From Gordius sp. MW1 (taxonomy: Eukaryota; Nematomorpha; Gordioida; Gordea; Gordiidae): a DNA stretch of 64,000 nucleotides. Positions 1-12,986 of the stretch are shown one piece after another. Numbering within the stretch: position 1 is the stretch's first letter; each line of letters begins with the position of its first letter. A model generated the notes under the pieces. It was not told the DNA's origin and made no database searches. It was given only the letters and a program-made list of their open reading frames with translations. Made by a program: the position numbers and the translations under genes. Where the stretch lies: positions 3,968,001 through 4,032,000 of the forward strand of contig OZ038530.1 of NCBI GenBank assembly GCA_964036665.1, given 5' to 3'.

Positions 1-14
1 AATTAAGCACTCAC

Positions 15-41
15 GTTGCGATACAACAAACTAATCGCAAC
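15..41. repeat. Conserved 8-bp inverted repeat within the monomer (first copy)
   Basis: GTTGCGAT, an 11-base spacer (ACAACAAACTA), then ATCGCAAC. The two arms are perfect reverse complements. The motif recurs once per monomer through the window and is intact in nearly all copies. Occasional breaks are seen, such as GTTACGAT near 1734, ATCCCAAC near 2440 and GTTGTGAT near 51784. It could be a protein-binding dyad or form a hairpin in single strands or transcripts. Function is inferred only from symmetry and retention. Confidence 0.7.
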
Positions 42-512
42 ATTAAAACGTTGTCTTTTGTCAAAATGATAGTTCTCGCAGCTTAAAACTCTTTTCGGAA
101 GTCAATCGAGGATAAAAGGATTCTCAAATTGGCCTACTTTTATATATTTTTTCATGCTCTTTCACATAGAATCAAAAAAAAAATATTTTTACCTCAAAAT
201 TTTTCACATATTTTTCTTTCAACCGTATTCATCCGATGAAAGTTGTCGTTTTCAGACGTGGTTTCCATGATAAAAAGTAAAAATTTATCAGAATCAGAAA
301 ACGATTACTTTAATATCATGATCGCATAGTGCATTTTGGAAAAATTAAGCACTCACGTTGCGATACAACAAACTATCGCAACAATAAAACGTTGTCTTTT
401 GTCAAAATGATAGTTCTCGCAGCTTAAAACCTCTTTTCGGACGTCAATCGAGGATAATAGGATTCTCAAATTGGCTTACTTTTATATATTTTTTCATGCT
501 CTTTCACATAGA

Positions 513-571
513 ATTGAAAAAAATAAATATTTTTACCTCAAAATTTTTCACATATTTTTCTTTCAACCGTA
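513..571. other. A/T-tract cluster within the monomer (representative copy)
   Basis: Each monomer contains GAAAAAAATAAATATTTTT, then CTCAAAATTTTT, then CACATATTTTTC, so runs of A or T of five or more recur at roughly 11-14 bp intervals. A-tracts near the helical repeat are known to bend DNA and to influence nucleosome placement on satellites. Bending here is inferred. Tract length is the most length-variable part of the monomer (for example the long A run near 34375 and the CGCAAAAAAAAA form near 38161). Confidence 0.5.
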
Positions 572-3500
572 TGCATCCGATGAAAGTTGTCGTTTTCAGA
601 CGTGGTTTCCATGATAAAAAGTAAAAATTTATCAGAATCAGAAAACTATTACTTTGAAATCATGATCGCATAGTGCATTTTTGAAAAATTAAGCACTCAC
701 GTTGCGATACAACAAACTAATCGCAACAATAAAAAGTTGTCTTTTGTCAAAATGATAGTTCTCGCAGCTTAAAACCTCTTTGCGGAAGTCAATCGAGGAT
801 AATAGGATTCTTAAATTGGCTTACTTTTATACATTTTTTCATGCTCTTTCACATAGAATTGAAAAAAATAAATATTTTTACCTCAAAATTTTTCACATAT
901 TTTTCTTTCAACCGTATGCATCCGATGAAAGTTGTCGTTTTCAGACGTGGTTTCCATGATAAAAAGTAAAAATTTATCAGAATCAGAAAACTATTACTTT
1001 GAAATCATGATCGCATAGTGCATTTTTGAAAAATTAAGCAATCACGTTGCGATACAACAAACTAATCGCAACAATAAAACGTTGTCTTTTGTCAAAATGA
1101 TAGTTCTGGCAGCTTAAAACCTCTGTTCGGAAGTAAATAGAGGATAATAGGATTCTCAAATTGGCTTACTTTTATATATTTTTTCATGTTCTTTCACATA
1201 GAATTGAAAAAAATAAATATTTTTACCTCAAAATTTTTCACATATTTTTTTTCAACCGTATGCATCCGATGAAAGTTGTCGTTTTCAGACGTGGTTTCCA
1301 TGATAAAAAGTAAAAATTTATCAGAATCAGAAAACTATTACTTTGAAATCATGATCGCATAGTGCATTTTTGAAAAATTAAGCACTCACGTTGCGATACA
1401 ACAAACTAATCGCAACAATAAAACGTTGTCTTTTGTCAAAATGATAGTTCTCGCAGCTTAAAACCTCTTTGCGGAAGTCAATCGAGGATAATAGGATTCT
1501 CAAATTGGCATACTTTTATAAATTGTTTTACGCTCTTTCACATAGAATTGAAAAAAATAAATATTTTTACCTCAAAATTTTTCACAGATTTTTTTTTCAA
1601 CCGTATGCATCCGATGAAAGTTGTCGTTTTCAGACGTGATTTCCATAATAAAAAGTAAAAATTTATCAGAATCAGAAAACTATTACTTTGAAATCATGAT
1701 CGCATAGTGCATTTTTGAAAAATTAAGCACTCACGTTACGATACAACAAACTAATCGCAACAATAAAACGTTGTCTTTTGTCAAAATGATAGTTCTCGCA
1801 GCTTAAAATTTCTTTGCGGAAGTCAATCGAGGATAATAGGATTCTCAAATTGGCTTACTTTTATATATTTTTTCATGCTCTTTCACATAGAATTGAAAAA
1901 AATAAATATTTTTACCTCAAAATTTTTCACATATTTTTTTTCAACCGTATGCATCCGATGAAAGTTGTCGTTTTCAGACGTGATTTCCATAATAAAAAGT
2001 AAAAATTTATCAGAATCAGAAAACTATTACTTTGAAATCATGATCGCATAGTGCATTTTTGAAAAATTAAGCACTCACGTTGCGATACAACAAACTAATC
2101 GCAACAATAAAACGTTGTCTTTTGTCAAAATGATAGTTCTGGCAGCTTAAAACCTCTTTTCGGAAGTAAATCGAGGATAATAGGATTCTCAAATTGGCCT
2201 ACTTTTATATATTTTTTCATGCTCTTTCACATAGAATCGAAAAAAATAAATATTTTTACCTCAAAATTTTTCACATATTTTTTTTTCAACCGTATGCATC
2301 CGATGAAAGTTGTCGTTTTCAGACGTGATTTCCATAATAAAAAGTAAAAATTTATCAGAATCAGAAAACTATTACTTTGAAATCATGATCGCATAGTGCA
2401 TTTTTGAAAAATTAAGCACTCACGTTACGATACAACAAACTAATCCCAACAATAAAACGTTGTCTTTTGTCAAAATGATAGTTCTCGCAGCTTAAAACCT
2501 CTTTGAGGAAGTCAATCGAGGATAATAGGATTCTTAAATTGGCTTACTTTTATACATTTTTTCATGCTCTTTCACATAGAATTGAAAAAAATAAATATTA
2601 TTACCTCAAAATTTTTCACATATTTTTCTTTCAACCGTATGCATCCGATGAAAGTTGTCGTTTTCAGACGTGGTTTATATGATAAAAAGTAAAAATTTAT
2701 CAGAATCAGAAAACTATTACTTTGAAATCATGATCGCATAGTGTATTTTTGAAAAATTAAGCACTCACGTTGCGATACAACAAACTAATCGCAACAATAA
2801 AACGTTGTCTTTTGTCAAAATGATAGTTCTGGCAGCTTAAAACCTCTTTTCGGAAGTAAATAGAGGATAATAGGATTCTCAAATTGGCTTACTTTTATAT
2901 ATTTTTTCATGCTCTTTCACATAGAATTGAAAAAAATAAATATTTTTACCTCAAAATTTTTCACATATTTTTTTTCAACCGTATGCATCCGATGAAAGTT
3001 GTCGTTTTCAGACGTGGTTTCCATGATAAAAAGTAAAAATTTATCAGAATCAGAAAACTATTACTTTGAAATCATGATCGCATAGTGCATTTTTGAAAAA
3101 TTAAGCACTCACGTTGCGAAACAACAAACTAATCGCAACAATAAAACGTTGTCTTTTGTCAAAATGATAGTTCTGGCAGCTTAAAACCTCTTTTCGGAAG
3201 TAAATAGAGGATAATAGGATTCTCAAATTGGCTTACTTTTATATATTTTTTCATGCTCTTTCACATAGAATTGAAAAAAATAAATATTTTTACCTCAAAA
3301 TTTTTCACATATTTTTTTTCAACCGTATGCATCCGATGAAAGTTGTCGTTTTCAGACGTGGTTTCCATGATAAAAAGTAAAAATTTATCAGAATCAGAAA
3401 ACTATTACTTTGAAATCATGATCGCATAGTGCATTTTTGAAAAATTAAGCACTCACGTTGCGATACAACAAACTAATCGCAACAATAAAACGTTGTCTTT

Positions 3501-4499
3501 TGTCAAAATGATAGTTCTCGCAGCTTAAAACCTCTTTGCGGAAGTCAATCGAGGATAATAGGATTCTCAAATTAGCATACTTTTATAAATTGTTTTAAGC
3601 TCTTTCACATAGAATTGAAAAAAATAAATATTTTTACCTCAAAATTTTTCACATATTTTTTTTTCAACCGTATGCATCCGATGAAAGTTGTCGTTTTCAG
3701 ACGTGATTTCCATAATAAAAAGTAAAAATTTATCAGAATCAGAAAACTATTACTTTGAAATCATGATCGCATAGTGCATTTTTGAAAAATTAAGCACTCA
3801 CGTTACGATACAACAAACTAATCCCAACAATAAAACGTTGTCTTTTGTCAAAATGATAGTTCTCGCAGCTTAAAACCTCTTTGAGGAAGTCAATCGAGGA
3901 TAATAGGATTCTTAAATTGGCTTACTTTTATACATTTTTTCATGCTCTTTCACATAGAATTGAAAAAAATAAATATTATTACCTCAAAATTTTTCACATA
4001 TTTTTCTTTCAACCGTATGCATCCGATGAAAGTTGTCGTTTTCAGACGTGGTTTATATGATAAAAAGTAAAAATTTATCAGAATCAGAAAACTATTACTT
4101 TGAAATCATGATCGCATAGTGTATTTTTGAAAAATTAAGCACTCACGTTGCGATACAACAAACTAATCGCAACAATAAAACGTTGTCTTTTGTCAAAATG
4201 ATAGTTCTCGCAGCTTAAAACCTCTTTGAGGAAGTCAATCGAGGATAATAGGATTCTTAAATTGGCTTACTTTTATACATTTTTTCATGCTCTTTCACAT
4301 AGAATTGAAAAAAATAAATATTATTACCTCAAAATTTTTCACATATTTTTCTTTCAACCGTATGCATCCGATGAAAGTTGTCGTTTTCAGACGTGGTTTA
4401 TATGATAAAAAGTAAAAATTTATCAGAATCAGAAAACTATTACTTTGAAATCATGATCGCATAGTGCATTTTTGAAAAATTAAGCACTCACGTTGCGAT

Positions 4500-6530
4500 A
4501 CAACAAATTAATCGCAACAATAAAAAGTTGTCTTTTGTCAAAATGATAGTTCTCGCAGCTTAAAACCTCTTTGCGGAAGTCAATCGAGGATAATAGGATT
4601 CTTAAATTGGCTTACCTTTATACATTTTTTCATGCTCTTTCACATAGAATTGAAAAAAATAAAGATTTTTACCTCAAAATTTTTCACATATTTTTCTTTC
4701 AACCGTATGCATCCGATGAAAGTTGTCGTTTTCAGACGTGGTTTCCATGATAAAAAGTAAAAATTTATCAGCATCAGAAAACTATTACTTTGAAATCATG
4801 ATCGCATAGTGCATTTTTGAAAAATTAAGCACTCACGTTGCGATACAACAAACTAATCGCAACAATAAAACGTTGTCTTTTGTCAAAATGATAGTTCTCG
4901 CAGATTAAAACCTCTTTTCGGAAGTTAATCGAGGATAATAGGATTAATTGGCTTACTTTTATATATTTTTGCATGCTCTTTCACATAGAATCGTAAAAAA
5001 TAAATATTTTTACCTCAAAATTTTTCACATATTTTTCTTTGAACCGTATTCATCCGATGAAAGTTGTCGTTTTCAGACGTGGTCTCTATGATCCCAAGTA
5101 AAAATTTATCAGAATCTAAAAACTATTACTTTGAAATCATTATCGCATAGAGCAGTTTTCGAAAATTAAGCACTCACGTTGCGATACAACAAACTAATCG
5201 CAACAATAAAACGTTGTCTTTTGTCAAAATGATAGTTCTCGCAGTTTAAACCTCTTTTCGGAAGTCAATCGAGGATAATAGGATTCTTAAATTGGCTTAC
5301 TTTTATATATTTTTTCATGCTCTTTCACATAGAATTGAAAAAAATAAATATTTTTACCTCAAAATTTTACACATATTTTTCTTTCAACCGTATGCATCCG
5401 ATGAAAGTTGTCGTTTTCAGGTGGTTTCCATGATAAAAAGTATCAATTTATCAGCATCAGAAAACTATTACTTTGAAATCATGATCGCATAGTGCATTTT
5501 TGAAAAATTAAGCACTCACGTTGCGATACAACAAACTAATCGCAACAATAAAACGTTGTCTTTTGTCAAAATGATAGTTCTCGCAGCTTAAAACCTCTTT
5601 GCGGAAGTCAATCGAGGATAATAGGATTCTTAAATTGGCTTACTTTTATACATTTTTTCATGCTCTTTCACATAGAATTGAAAAAAATAAAGATTTTTAC
5701 CTCAAAATTTTTCACATATTTTTCTTTCAACCGTATGCATCCGATGAAAGTTGTCGTTTTCAGACGTGGTTTCCATGATAAAAAGTAAAAATTTATCAGC
5801 ATCAGAAAACTATTACTTTGAAATCATGATCGCATAGTGCATTTTTGAAAAATTAAGCACTCACGTTGCGATACAACAAACTAATCGCAACAATAAAACG
5901 TTGTCTTTTGTCAAAATGATAGTTCTCGCAGATTAAAACCTCTTTTCGGAAGTTAATCGAGGATAATAGGATTCTCAAATTGGCTTACTTTTATATATTT
6001 TTGCATGCTCTTTCACATAGAATCGTAAAAAATAAATATTTTTACCTCAAAATTTTTCACATATTTTTCTTTGAACCGTATTCATCCGATGAAAGTTGTC
6101 GTTTTCAGACGTGGTTTCTATGATCCCAAGTAAAAATTTATCAGAATCTAAAAACTATTACTTTGAAATCATTATCGCATAGAGCAGTTTTCGAAAATTA
6201 AGCACTCACGTTGCGATACAACAAACTAATCGCAACAATAAAACGTTGTCTTTTGTCAAAATGATAGTTCTCGCAGTTTAAACCTCTTTTCGGAAGTCAA
6301 TCGAGGATAATAGGATTCTTAAATTGGCTTACTTTTATATATTTTTTCATGCTCTTTCACATAGAATTGAAAAAAATAAATATTTTTACCTCAAAATTTT
6401 TCACATATTTTTCTTTCAACCGTATGCATCCGATGAAAGTTGTCGTTTTCAGACGTGGTTTCCATGATAAAAACTAAAAATTTATCAGAATCAGAAAACT
6501 ATTACTTTGAAATCATGATCGCATAGTGCA
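4500..6530 (+). repeat. Tandem duplication of a 3-monomer block (about 1028-1034 bp)
   Basis: The AAAGATTTTT variant occurs at 4661 and 5689, followed in both copies by a class B monomer with GAATCGTAAAAAAT and GATCCCAAG, and then a class C monomer. The first copy has lost several bases in GGATTAATTGGC near 4942. It also differs at GGTCTCTATG versus GGTTTCTATG, so the copies have begun to diverge. Confidence 0.7.
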
Positions 6531-8044
6531 TTTTTGAAAAATTAAGCACTCACGTTGCGATACAACAAATTAATCGCAACAATAAAAAGTTGTCTTTTGT
6601 CAAAATGATAGTTCTCGCAGCTTAAAACCTCTTTGCGGAAGTCAATCGAGGATAATAGGATTCTTAAATTGGCTTACTTTTATACATTTTTTCATGCTCT
6701 TTCACATAGAATTGAAAAAAATAAATATTTTTACCTCAAAATTTTTCACATATTTTTCTTTCAACCGTATGCATCCGATGAAAGTTGTCGTTTTCAGACG
6801 TGGTTTCCATGATAAAAAGTAAAAATTTATCAGAATCAGAAAACTATTACTTTGAAATCATGATCGCATAGTGCATTTTTGAAAAATTAAGCACTCACGT
6901 TGCGATACAACAAACTAATCGCAACAATAAAACGTTGTCTTTTGTCAAAATGATAGTTCTGGCAGCTTAAAACCTCTTTTCGGAAGTAAATAGAGGATAA
7001 TAGGATTCTCAAATTGGCTTACTTTTATATATTTTTTCATGCTCTTTCACATAGAATTGAAAAAAATAAATATTTTTACCTCAAAATTTTTCACATATTT
7101 TTTTTCAACCGTATGCATCCGATGAAAGTTGTCGTTTTCAGACGTGGTTTCCATGATAAAAAGTAAAAATTTATCAGAATCAGAAAACTATTACTTTGAA
7201 ATCATGATCGCATAGTGCATTTTTGAAAGATTAAGCACTCACGTTGCGATACAACAAACTAATCGCAACAATAAAACGTTGTCTTTTGTCAAAATGATAG
7301 TTCTCGCAGCTTAAAACCTCTTTGCGGAAGTCAATCGAGGATAATAGGATTCTCAAAGTGGCATACTTTTATAAATTGTTTTACGCTCTTTCACATAGAA
7401 TTGAAAAAAATAAATATTTTTACCTCAAAATTTTTCACATATTTTTTTTTCAACCGTATGCATCCGATGAAAGTTGTCGTTTTCAGACGTGATTTCCATA
7501 ATAAAAAGTAAAAATTTATCAGAATCAGAAAACTATTACTTTGAAATCATGATCGCATAGTGCATTTTTGAAAAATTAAGCATTCACGTTACGATACAAC
7601 AAACTAATCCCAACAATAAAACGTTGTCTTTTGTCAAAATGATAGTTCTCGCAGCTTAAAACCTCTTTGAGGAAGTCAATCGAGGATAATAGGATTCTTA
7701 AATTGGCTTACTTTTATACATTTTTTCATGCTCTTTCACATAGAATTGAAAAAAATAAATATTATTACCTCAAAATTTTTCACATAGTTTTCTTTCAACC
7801 GTATGCATCCGATGAAAGTTGTCGTTTTCAGACGTGGTTTATATGATAAAAAGTAAAAATTTATCAGAATCAGAAAACTATTACTTTGAAATCATGATCG
7901 CATAGTGCATTTTTGAAAAATTAAGCACTCACGTTGCGATACAACAAACTAATCGCAACAATAAAACGTTGTCTTTTGTCAAAATGATAGTTCTGGCAGC
8001 TTAAAACCTCTTTTCGGAAGTAAATCGAGGATAATAGGATTCTC

Positions 8045-11000
8045 AAATTGGCTTACTTTTATATATTTTTTCATGCTCTTTCACATAGAATTGAAAAAAA
8101 TAAAGATTTTTACCTCAAAATTTTTCACATATTTTTCTTTCAACCGTATGCATCCGATGAAAGTTGTCGTTTTCAGACGTGGTTTCCATGATAAAAAGTA
8201 AAAATTTATCAGCATCAGAAAACTATTACTTTGAAATCATGATTGCATAGTGCATTTTTGAAAAATTAAGCACTCACGTTGCGATACAACAAACTAATCG
8301 CAACAATAAAACGTTGTCTTTTGTCAAAATGATAGTTCTCGCAGATTAAAACCTCTTTTCGGAAGTTAATCGAGGATAATAGGATTCTCAAATTGGCTTA
8401 CTTTTATATATTTTTGCATGCTCTTTCACATAGAATCGTAAAAAATAAATATTTTTACCTCAAAATTTTTCACATATTTTTCTTTGAACCGTATTCATCC
8501 GATGAAAGTTGTCGTTTTCAGACGTGGTTTCTATGATCCCAAGTAAAAATTTATCAGAATCTAAAAACTATTACTTTGAAATCATTATCGCATAGAGCAG
8601 TTTTCGAAAATTAAGCACTCACGTTGCGATACAACAAACTAATCGCAACAATAAAACGTTGTCTTTTGTCAAAATGATAGTTCTCGCAGTTTAAACCTCT
8701 TTTCGGAAGTCAATCGAGGATAATAGGATTCTTAAATTGGCTTACTTTTATATATTTTTTCATGCTCTTTCACATAGAATTGAAAAAAATAAATATTTTT
8801 ACCTCAAAATTTTTCACATATTTTTCTTTCAACCGTATGCATCCGATGAAAGTTGTCGTTTTCAGACGTGGTTTCCATGATAAAAACTAAAAATTTATCA
8901 GAATCAGAAAACTATTACTTTGAAATCATGATCGCATAGTGCATTTTTGAAAAATTAAGCACTCACGTTGCGATACAACAAACTAATCGCAACAATAAAA
9001 AGTTGTCTTTTGTCAAAATGATAGTTCTCGCAGCTTAAAACCTCTTTGCGGAAGTCAATCGAGGATAATAAGATTCTTAAATTGGCTTACTTTTATACAT
9101 TTTTTCATGCTCTTTCACATAGAATTGAAAAAAATAAATATTTTTACCTCAAAATTTTTCACATATTTTTTTTCAACCGTATGCATCCGATGAAAGTTGT
9201 CGTTTTCAGACGTGGTTTCCATGATAAAAAGTAAAAATCAGCATCAGAAAACTATTACTTTGAAATCATGATCGCATAGTGCATTTTTGAAAAATTAAGC
9301 ACTCACGTTGCGATACAACAAACTAATCGCAACAATAAAACGTTGTCTTTTGTCAAAATGATAGTTCTCGTAGATTAAAACCTCTTTTCGGAAGTTAATC
9401 GAGGATAATAGGATTCTCAAATTGGCTTACTTTTATATATTTTTGCATGCTCTTTCACATAGAATCGTAAAAAATAAATATTTTTACCTCAAAATTTTTC
9501 AAATATTTTTCTTTGAACTGTATTCATCCGATGAAAGTTGTCGTTTTCAGACGTGGTTTCTATGATCCCAAGTAAAAATTTATCAGAATCTAAAAACTAT
9601 TACTTTGAAATCATGATCGCATAGTGCATTTTTGAAAAATTAAGCACTCACGTTGCGATACAACAAACTAATCGCAACAATAAAACGTTGTCTTTTGTCA
9701 AAATGATAGTTCTGGCAGCTTAAAACCTCTTTTCGGAAGTAAATCGAGGATAATAGGATTTTCAAATTGGCTTACTTTTATATATTTTTTCATGCTCTTT
9801 CACATAGAATTGAAAAAAATAAAGATTTTTACCTCAAAATTTTTCACATATTTTTCTTTCAACCGTATGCATCCGATGAAAGTTGTCGTTTTCAGACGTG
9901 GTTTCCATGATAAAAAGTAAAAATTTATCAGCATCAGAAAACTATTACTTTGAAATCATGATTGCATAGTGCATTTTTGAAAAATTAAGCACTCACGTTG
10001 CGATACAACAAACTAATCGCAACAATAAAACGTTGTCTTTTGTCAAAATGATAGTTCTCGCAGATTAAAACCTCTTTTCGGAAGTTAATCGAGGATAATA
10101 GGATTCTCAAATTGGCTTACTTTTATATATTTTTGCATGCTCTTTCACATAGAATCGTAAAAAATAAATATTTTTACCTCAAAATTTTTCACATATTTTT
10201 CTTTGAACCGTATTCATCCGATGAAAGTTGTCGTTTTCAGACGTGGTTTCTATGATCCCAAGTAAAAATTTATCAGAATCTAAAAACTATTACTTTGAAA
10301 TCATTATCGCATAGAGCAGTTTTCGAAAATTAAGCACTCACGTTGCGATACAACAAACTAATCGCAACAATAAAACGTTGTCTTTTGTCAAAATGATAGT
10401 TCTCGCAGTTTAAACCTCTTTTCGGAAGTCAATCGAGGATAATAGGATTCTTAAATTGGCTTACTTTTATATATTTTTTCATGCTCTTTCACATAGAATT
10501 GAAAAAAATAAATATTTTTACCTCAAAATTTTTCACATATTTTTCTTTCAACCGTATGCATCCGATGAAAGTTGTCGTTTTCAGACGTGGTTTCCATGAT
10601 AAAAACTAAAAATTTATCAGAATCAGAAAACTATTACTTTGAAATCATGATCGCATAGTGCATTTTTGAAAAATTAAGCACTCACGTTGCGATACAACAA
10701 ACTAATCGCAACAATAAAAAGTTGTCTTTTGTCAAAATGATAGTTCTCGCAGCTTAAAACCTCTTTGCGGAAGTCAATCGAGGATAATAAGATTCTTAAA
10801 TTGGCTTACTTTTATACATTTTTTCATGCTCTTTCACATAGAATTGAAAAAAATAAATATTTTTACCTCAAAATTTTTCACATATTTTTTTTCAACCGTA
10901 TGCATCCGATGAAAGTTGTCGTTTTCAGACGTGGTTTCCATGATAAAAAGTAAAAATCAGCATCAGAAAACTATTACTTTGAAATCATGATCGCATAGTG

Positions 11001-12430
11001 CATTTTTGAAAAATTAAGCACTCACGTTGCGATACAACAAACTAATCGCAACAATAAAACGTTGTCTTTTGTCAAAATGATAGTTCTCGTAGATTAAAAC
11101 CTCTTTTCGGAAGTTAATCGAGGATAATAGGATTCTCAAATTGGCTTACTTTTATATATTTTTGCATGCTCTTTCACATAGAATCGTAAAAAATAAATAT
11201 TTTTACCTCAAAATTTTTCAAATATTTTTCTTTGAACTGTATTCATCCGATGAAAGTTGTCGTTTTCAGACGTGGTTTCTATGATCCCAAGTAAAAATTT
11301 ATCAGAATCTAAAAACTATTACTTTGAAATCATGATCGCATAGTGCATTTTTGAAAAATTAAGCACTCACGTTGCGATACAACAAACTAATCGCAACAAT
11401 AAAACGTTGTCTTTTGTCAAAATGATAGTTCTGGCAGCTTAAAACCTCTTTTCGGAAGTAAATCGAGGATAATAGGATTTTCAAATTGGCTTACTTTTAT
11501 ATATTTTTTCATGCTCTTTCACATAGAATTGAAAAAAATAAAGATTTTTACCTCAAAATTTTTCACATATTTTTCTTTCAACCGTATGCATCCGATGAAA
11601 GTTGTCGTTTTCAGACGTGGTTTCCATGATAAAAAGTAAAAATTTATCAGCATCAGAAAACTATTACTTTGAAATCATGATCGCATAGTGCATTTTTGAA
11701 AAATTAAGCACTCACGTTGCGATACAACAAACTAATCGCAACAATAAAACGTTGTCTTTTGTCAAAATGATAGTTCTCGCAGATTAAAACCTCTTTTCGG
11801 AAGTTAATCGAGGATAATAGGATTCTCAAATTGGCTTACTTTTATATATTTTTGCATGCTCTTTCACATAGAATCGTAAAAAATAAATATTTTTACCTCA
11901 AAATTTTTCACATATTTTTCTTTGAACCGTATTCATCCGATGAAAGTTGTCGTTTTCAGACGTGGTCTCTATGATCCCAAGTAAAAATTTATCAGAATCT
12001 AAAAACTATTACTTTGAAATCATTATCGCATAGAGCAGTTTTCGAAAATTAAGCACTCACGTTGCGATACAACAAACTAATCGCAACAATAAAACGTTGT
12101 CTTTTGTCAAAATGATAGTTCTCGCAGTTTAAACCTCTTTTCGGAAGTCAATCGAGGATAATAGGATTCTTAAATTGGCTTACTTTTATATATTTTTTCA
12201 TGCTCTTTCACATAGAATTGAAAAAAATAAATATTTTTACCTCAAAATTTTTCACATATTTTTCTTTCAACCGTATGCATCCGATGAAAGTTGTCGTTTT
12301 CAGACGTGGTTTCCATGATAAAAACTAAAAATTTATCAGAATCAGAAAACTATTACTTTGAAATCATGATCGCATAGTGCATTTTTGAAAAATTAAGCAC
12401 TCACGTTGCGATACAACAAACTAATCGCAA
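8045..12430 (+). repeat. Tandem 5-monomer block, 1719-bp period, about 2.5 copies
   Basis: AAAGATTTTT occurs at 8102, 9821 and 11540, exactly 1719 bp apart. The rare deletion form AAAAATCAGCATCAG is found at about 9235 and 10954, and GATTGCATAG at 8241 and 9960, also at 1719 bp. GAATCGTAAAAAAT class B monomers repeat with the same period. The third copy decays near 12467, where CTAGCAGCTTAAAACTTC replaces CTCGCAGCTTAAAACCTC. Few differences separate the copies, so the amplification is recent. Confidence 0.85.
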
Positions 12431-12966
12431 CAATAAAAAGTTGTCTTTTGTCAAAATGATAGTTCTAGCAGCTTAAAACTTCTTTGCGGAAGTCAATCGA
12501 GGATAATAGGATTCTTAAATTGGCTTACTTTTATACATTTTTTCATGCTCTTTCACATAGAATTGAAAAAAATAAATATTTTTACCTCAAAATTTTTCAC
12601 ATATTTTTCTTTCAACCGTATGCATCCGATGAAAGTTGTCGTTTTTAGACGTGGTTTCCATGATAAAAACTAAAAATTTATCAGAATCAGAAAACTATTA
12701 CTTTGAAATCATGATCGCATAGTGCATTTTTGAAAAATTAAGCACTCACGTTGCGATACAACAAACTAATCGCAACAATAAAACGTTGTCTTTTGTCAAA
12801 ATGATAGTTCTGGCAGCTTAAAACCTCTTTTCGGAAGTAAATCGAGGATAATAGGATTCTCAAATTGGCTTACTTTTATATATTTTTTCATGCTCTTTCA
12901 TATAGAATTGAAAAAAATAAATATTTTTACCTCAAAATTTTTCACATATTTTTATTCAACCGTATG

Positions 12967-12974
12967 CATCCGAT
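12967..12974. repeat. Target-site duplication, left copy (CATCCGAT)
   Basis: Eight bases directly before the transposon, repeated exactly at 15189-15196. They are part of the normal monomer context GTATGCATCCGATGAAAG. Removing the element and one copy restores an ordinary monomer. An 8 bp duplication is the hallmark length of hAT insertions. Confidence 0.95.
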
Positions 12975-12986
12975 CAGAGCTGTTAA
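12975..12986 (+). repeat. hAT left terminal inverted repeat
   Basis: CAGAGCTGTTAA, matching perfectly the reverse complement of 15177-15188. It begins CAGAG, like the termini of several animal hAT elements. The match then weakens but continues in kind as AGTTAC-rich sequence. Confidence 0.93.

Larger units (their letters stand above)
1..12974 (+). repeat. 344-bp satellite array, left arm (about 38 monomers)
   Basis: Head-to-tail copies of one AT-rich monomer, recognised by the recurring AATTAAGCACTCACGTTGCG at 1, 343, 687, 1032 and 1376, and so on to the transposon at 12975. Spacing is 342-345 bp. All copies share one orientation and there is no spacer between them. The arm mixes monomers with GGCAGCTTAAAACC, CGCAGCTTAAAACC and CGCAGTTTAAACC. 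One local variant has ATTATTACCTC plus GGTTTATATGAT (about 2.6, 4.0, 4.3, 7.76 and 15.84 kb). Another has an AATTGTTTTA segment (about 1.5, 3.6, 7.4 and 15.4 kb). Class B monomers with GATCCCAAG first appear near 5.1 kb. The array continues past the left window edge. I see no coding capacity; this is satellite DNA, probably heterochromatic. Confidence 0.97.

Noticed and set aside
420-460. CENP-B box in the monomer, suggested by TTTTCGG and nearby CG-containing bases
   Set aside because: The essential TTCG...A...CGGG pattern is not present; the similarity is limited to a few bases.
590-620. Hammerhead ribozyme in the monomer, suggested by CCGATGAAAG (and CTGATGAAAT near 22396)
   Set aside because: The required CUGAUGA and GAAA core with correctly placed stems and a GUC-type cleavage site cannot be assembled from the surrounding bases.
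1814-2002. Short plus-strand open frame of 62 codons, and about twenty like it (for example 9046-9234, 41793-42059, 55230-55472)
   Set aside because: They are all translations of the same monomer segment. Monomer length is not a multiple of three, frames end at the same stops, and single-base indels between copies break them freely. There is no sign of coding selection.
1-12974. CRISPR-like regular repetition
   Set aside because: The repeated unit is the whole 344 bp monomer with no unique spacers. CRISPR repeats are about 25-45 bp separated by unique spacers.
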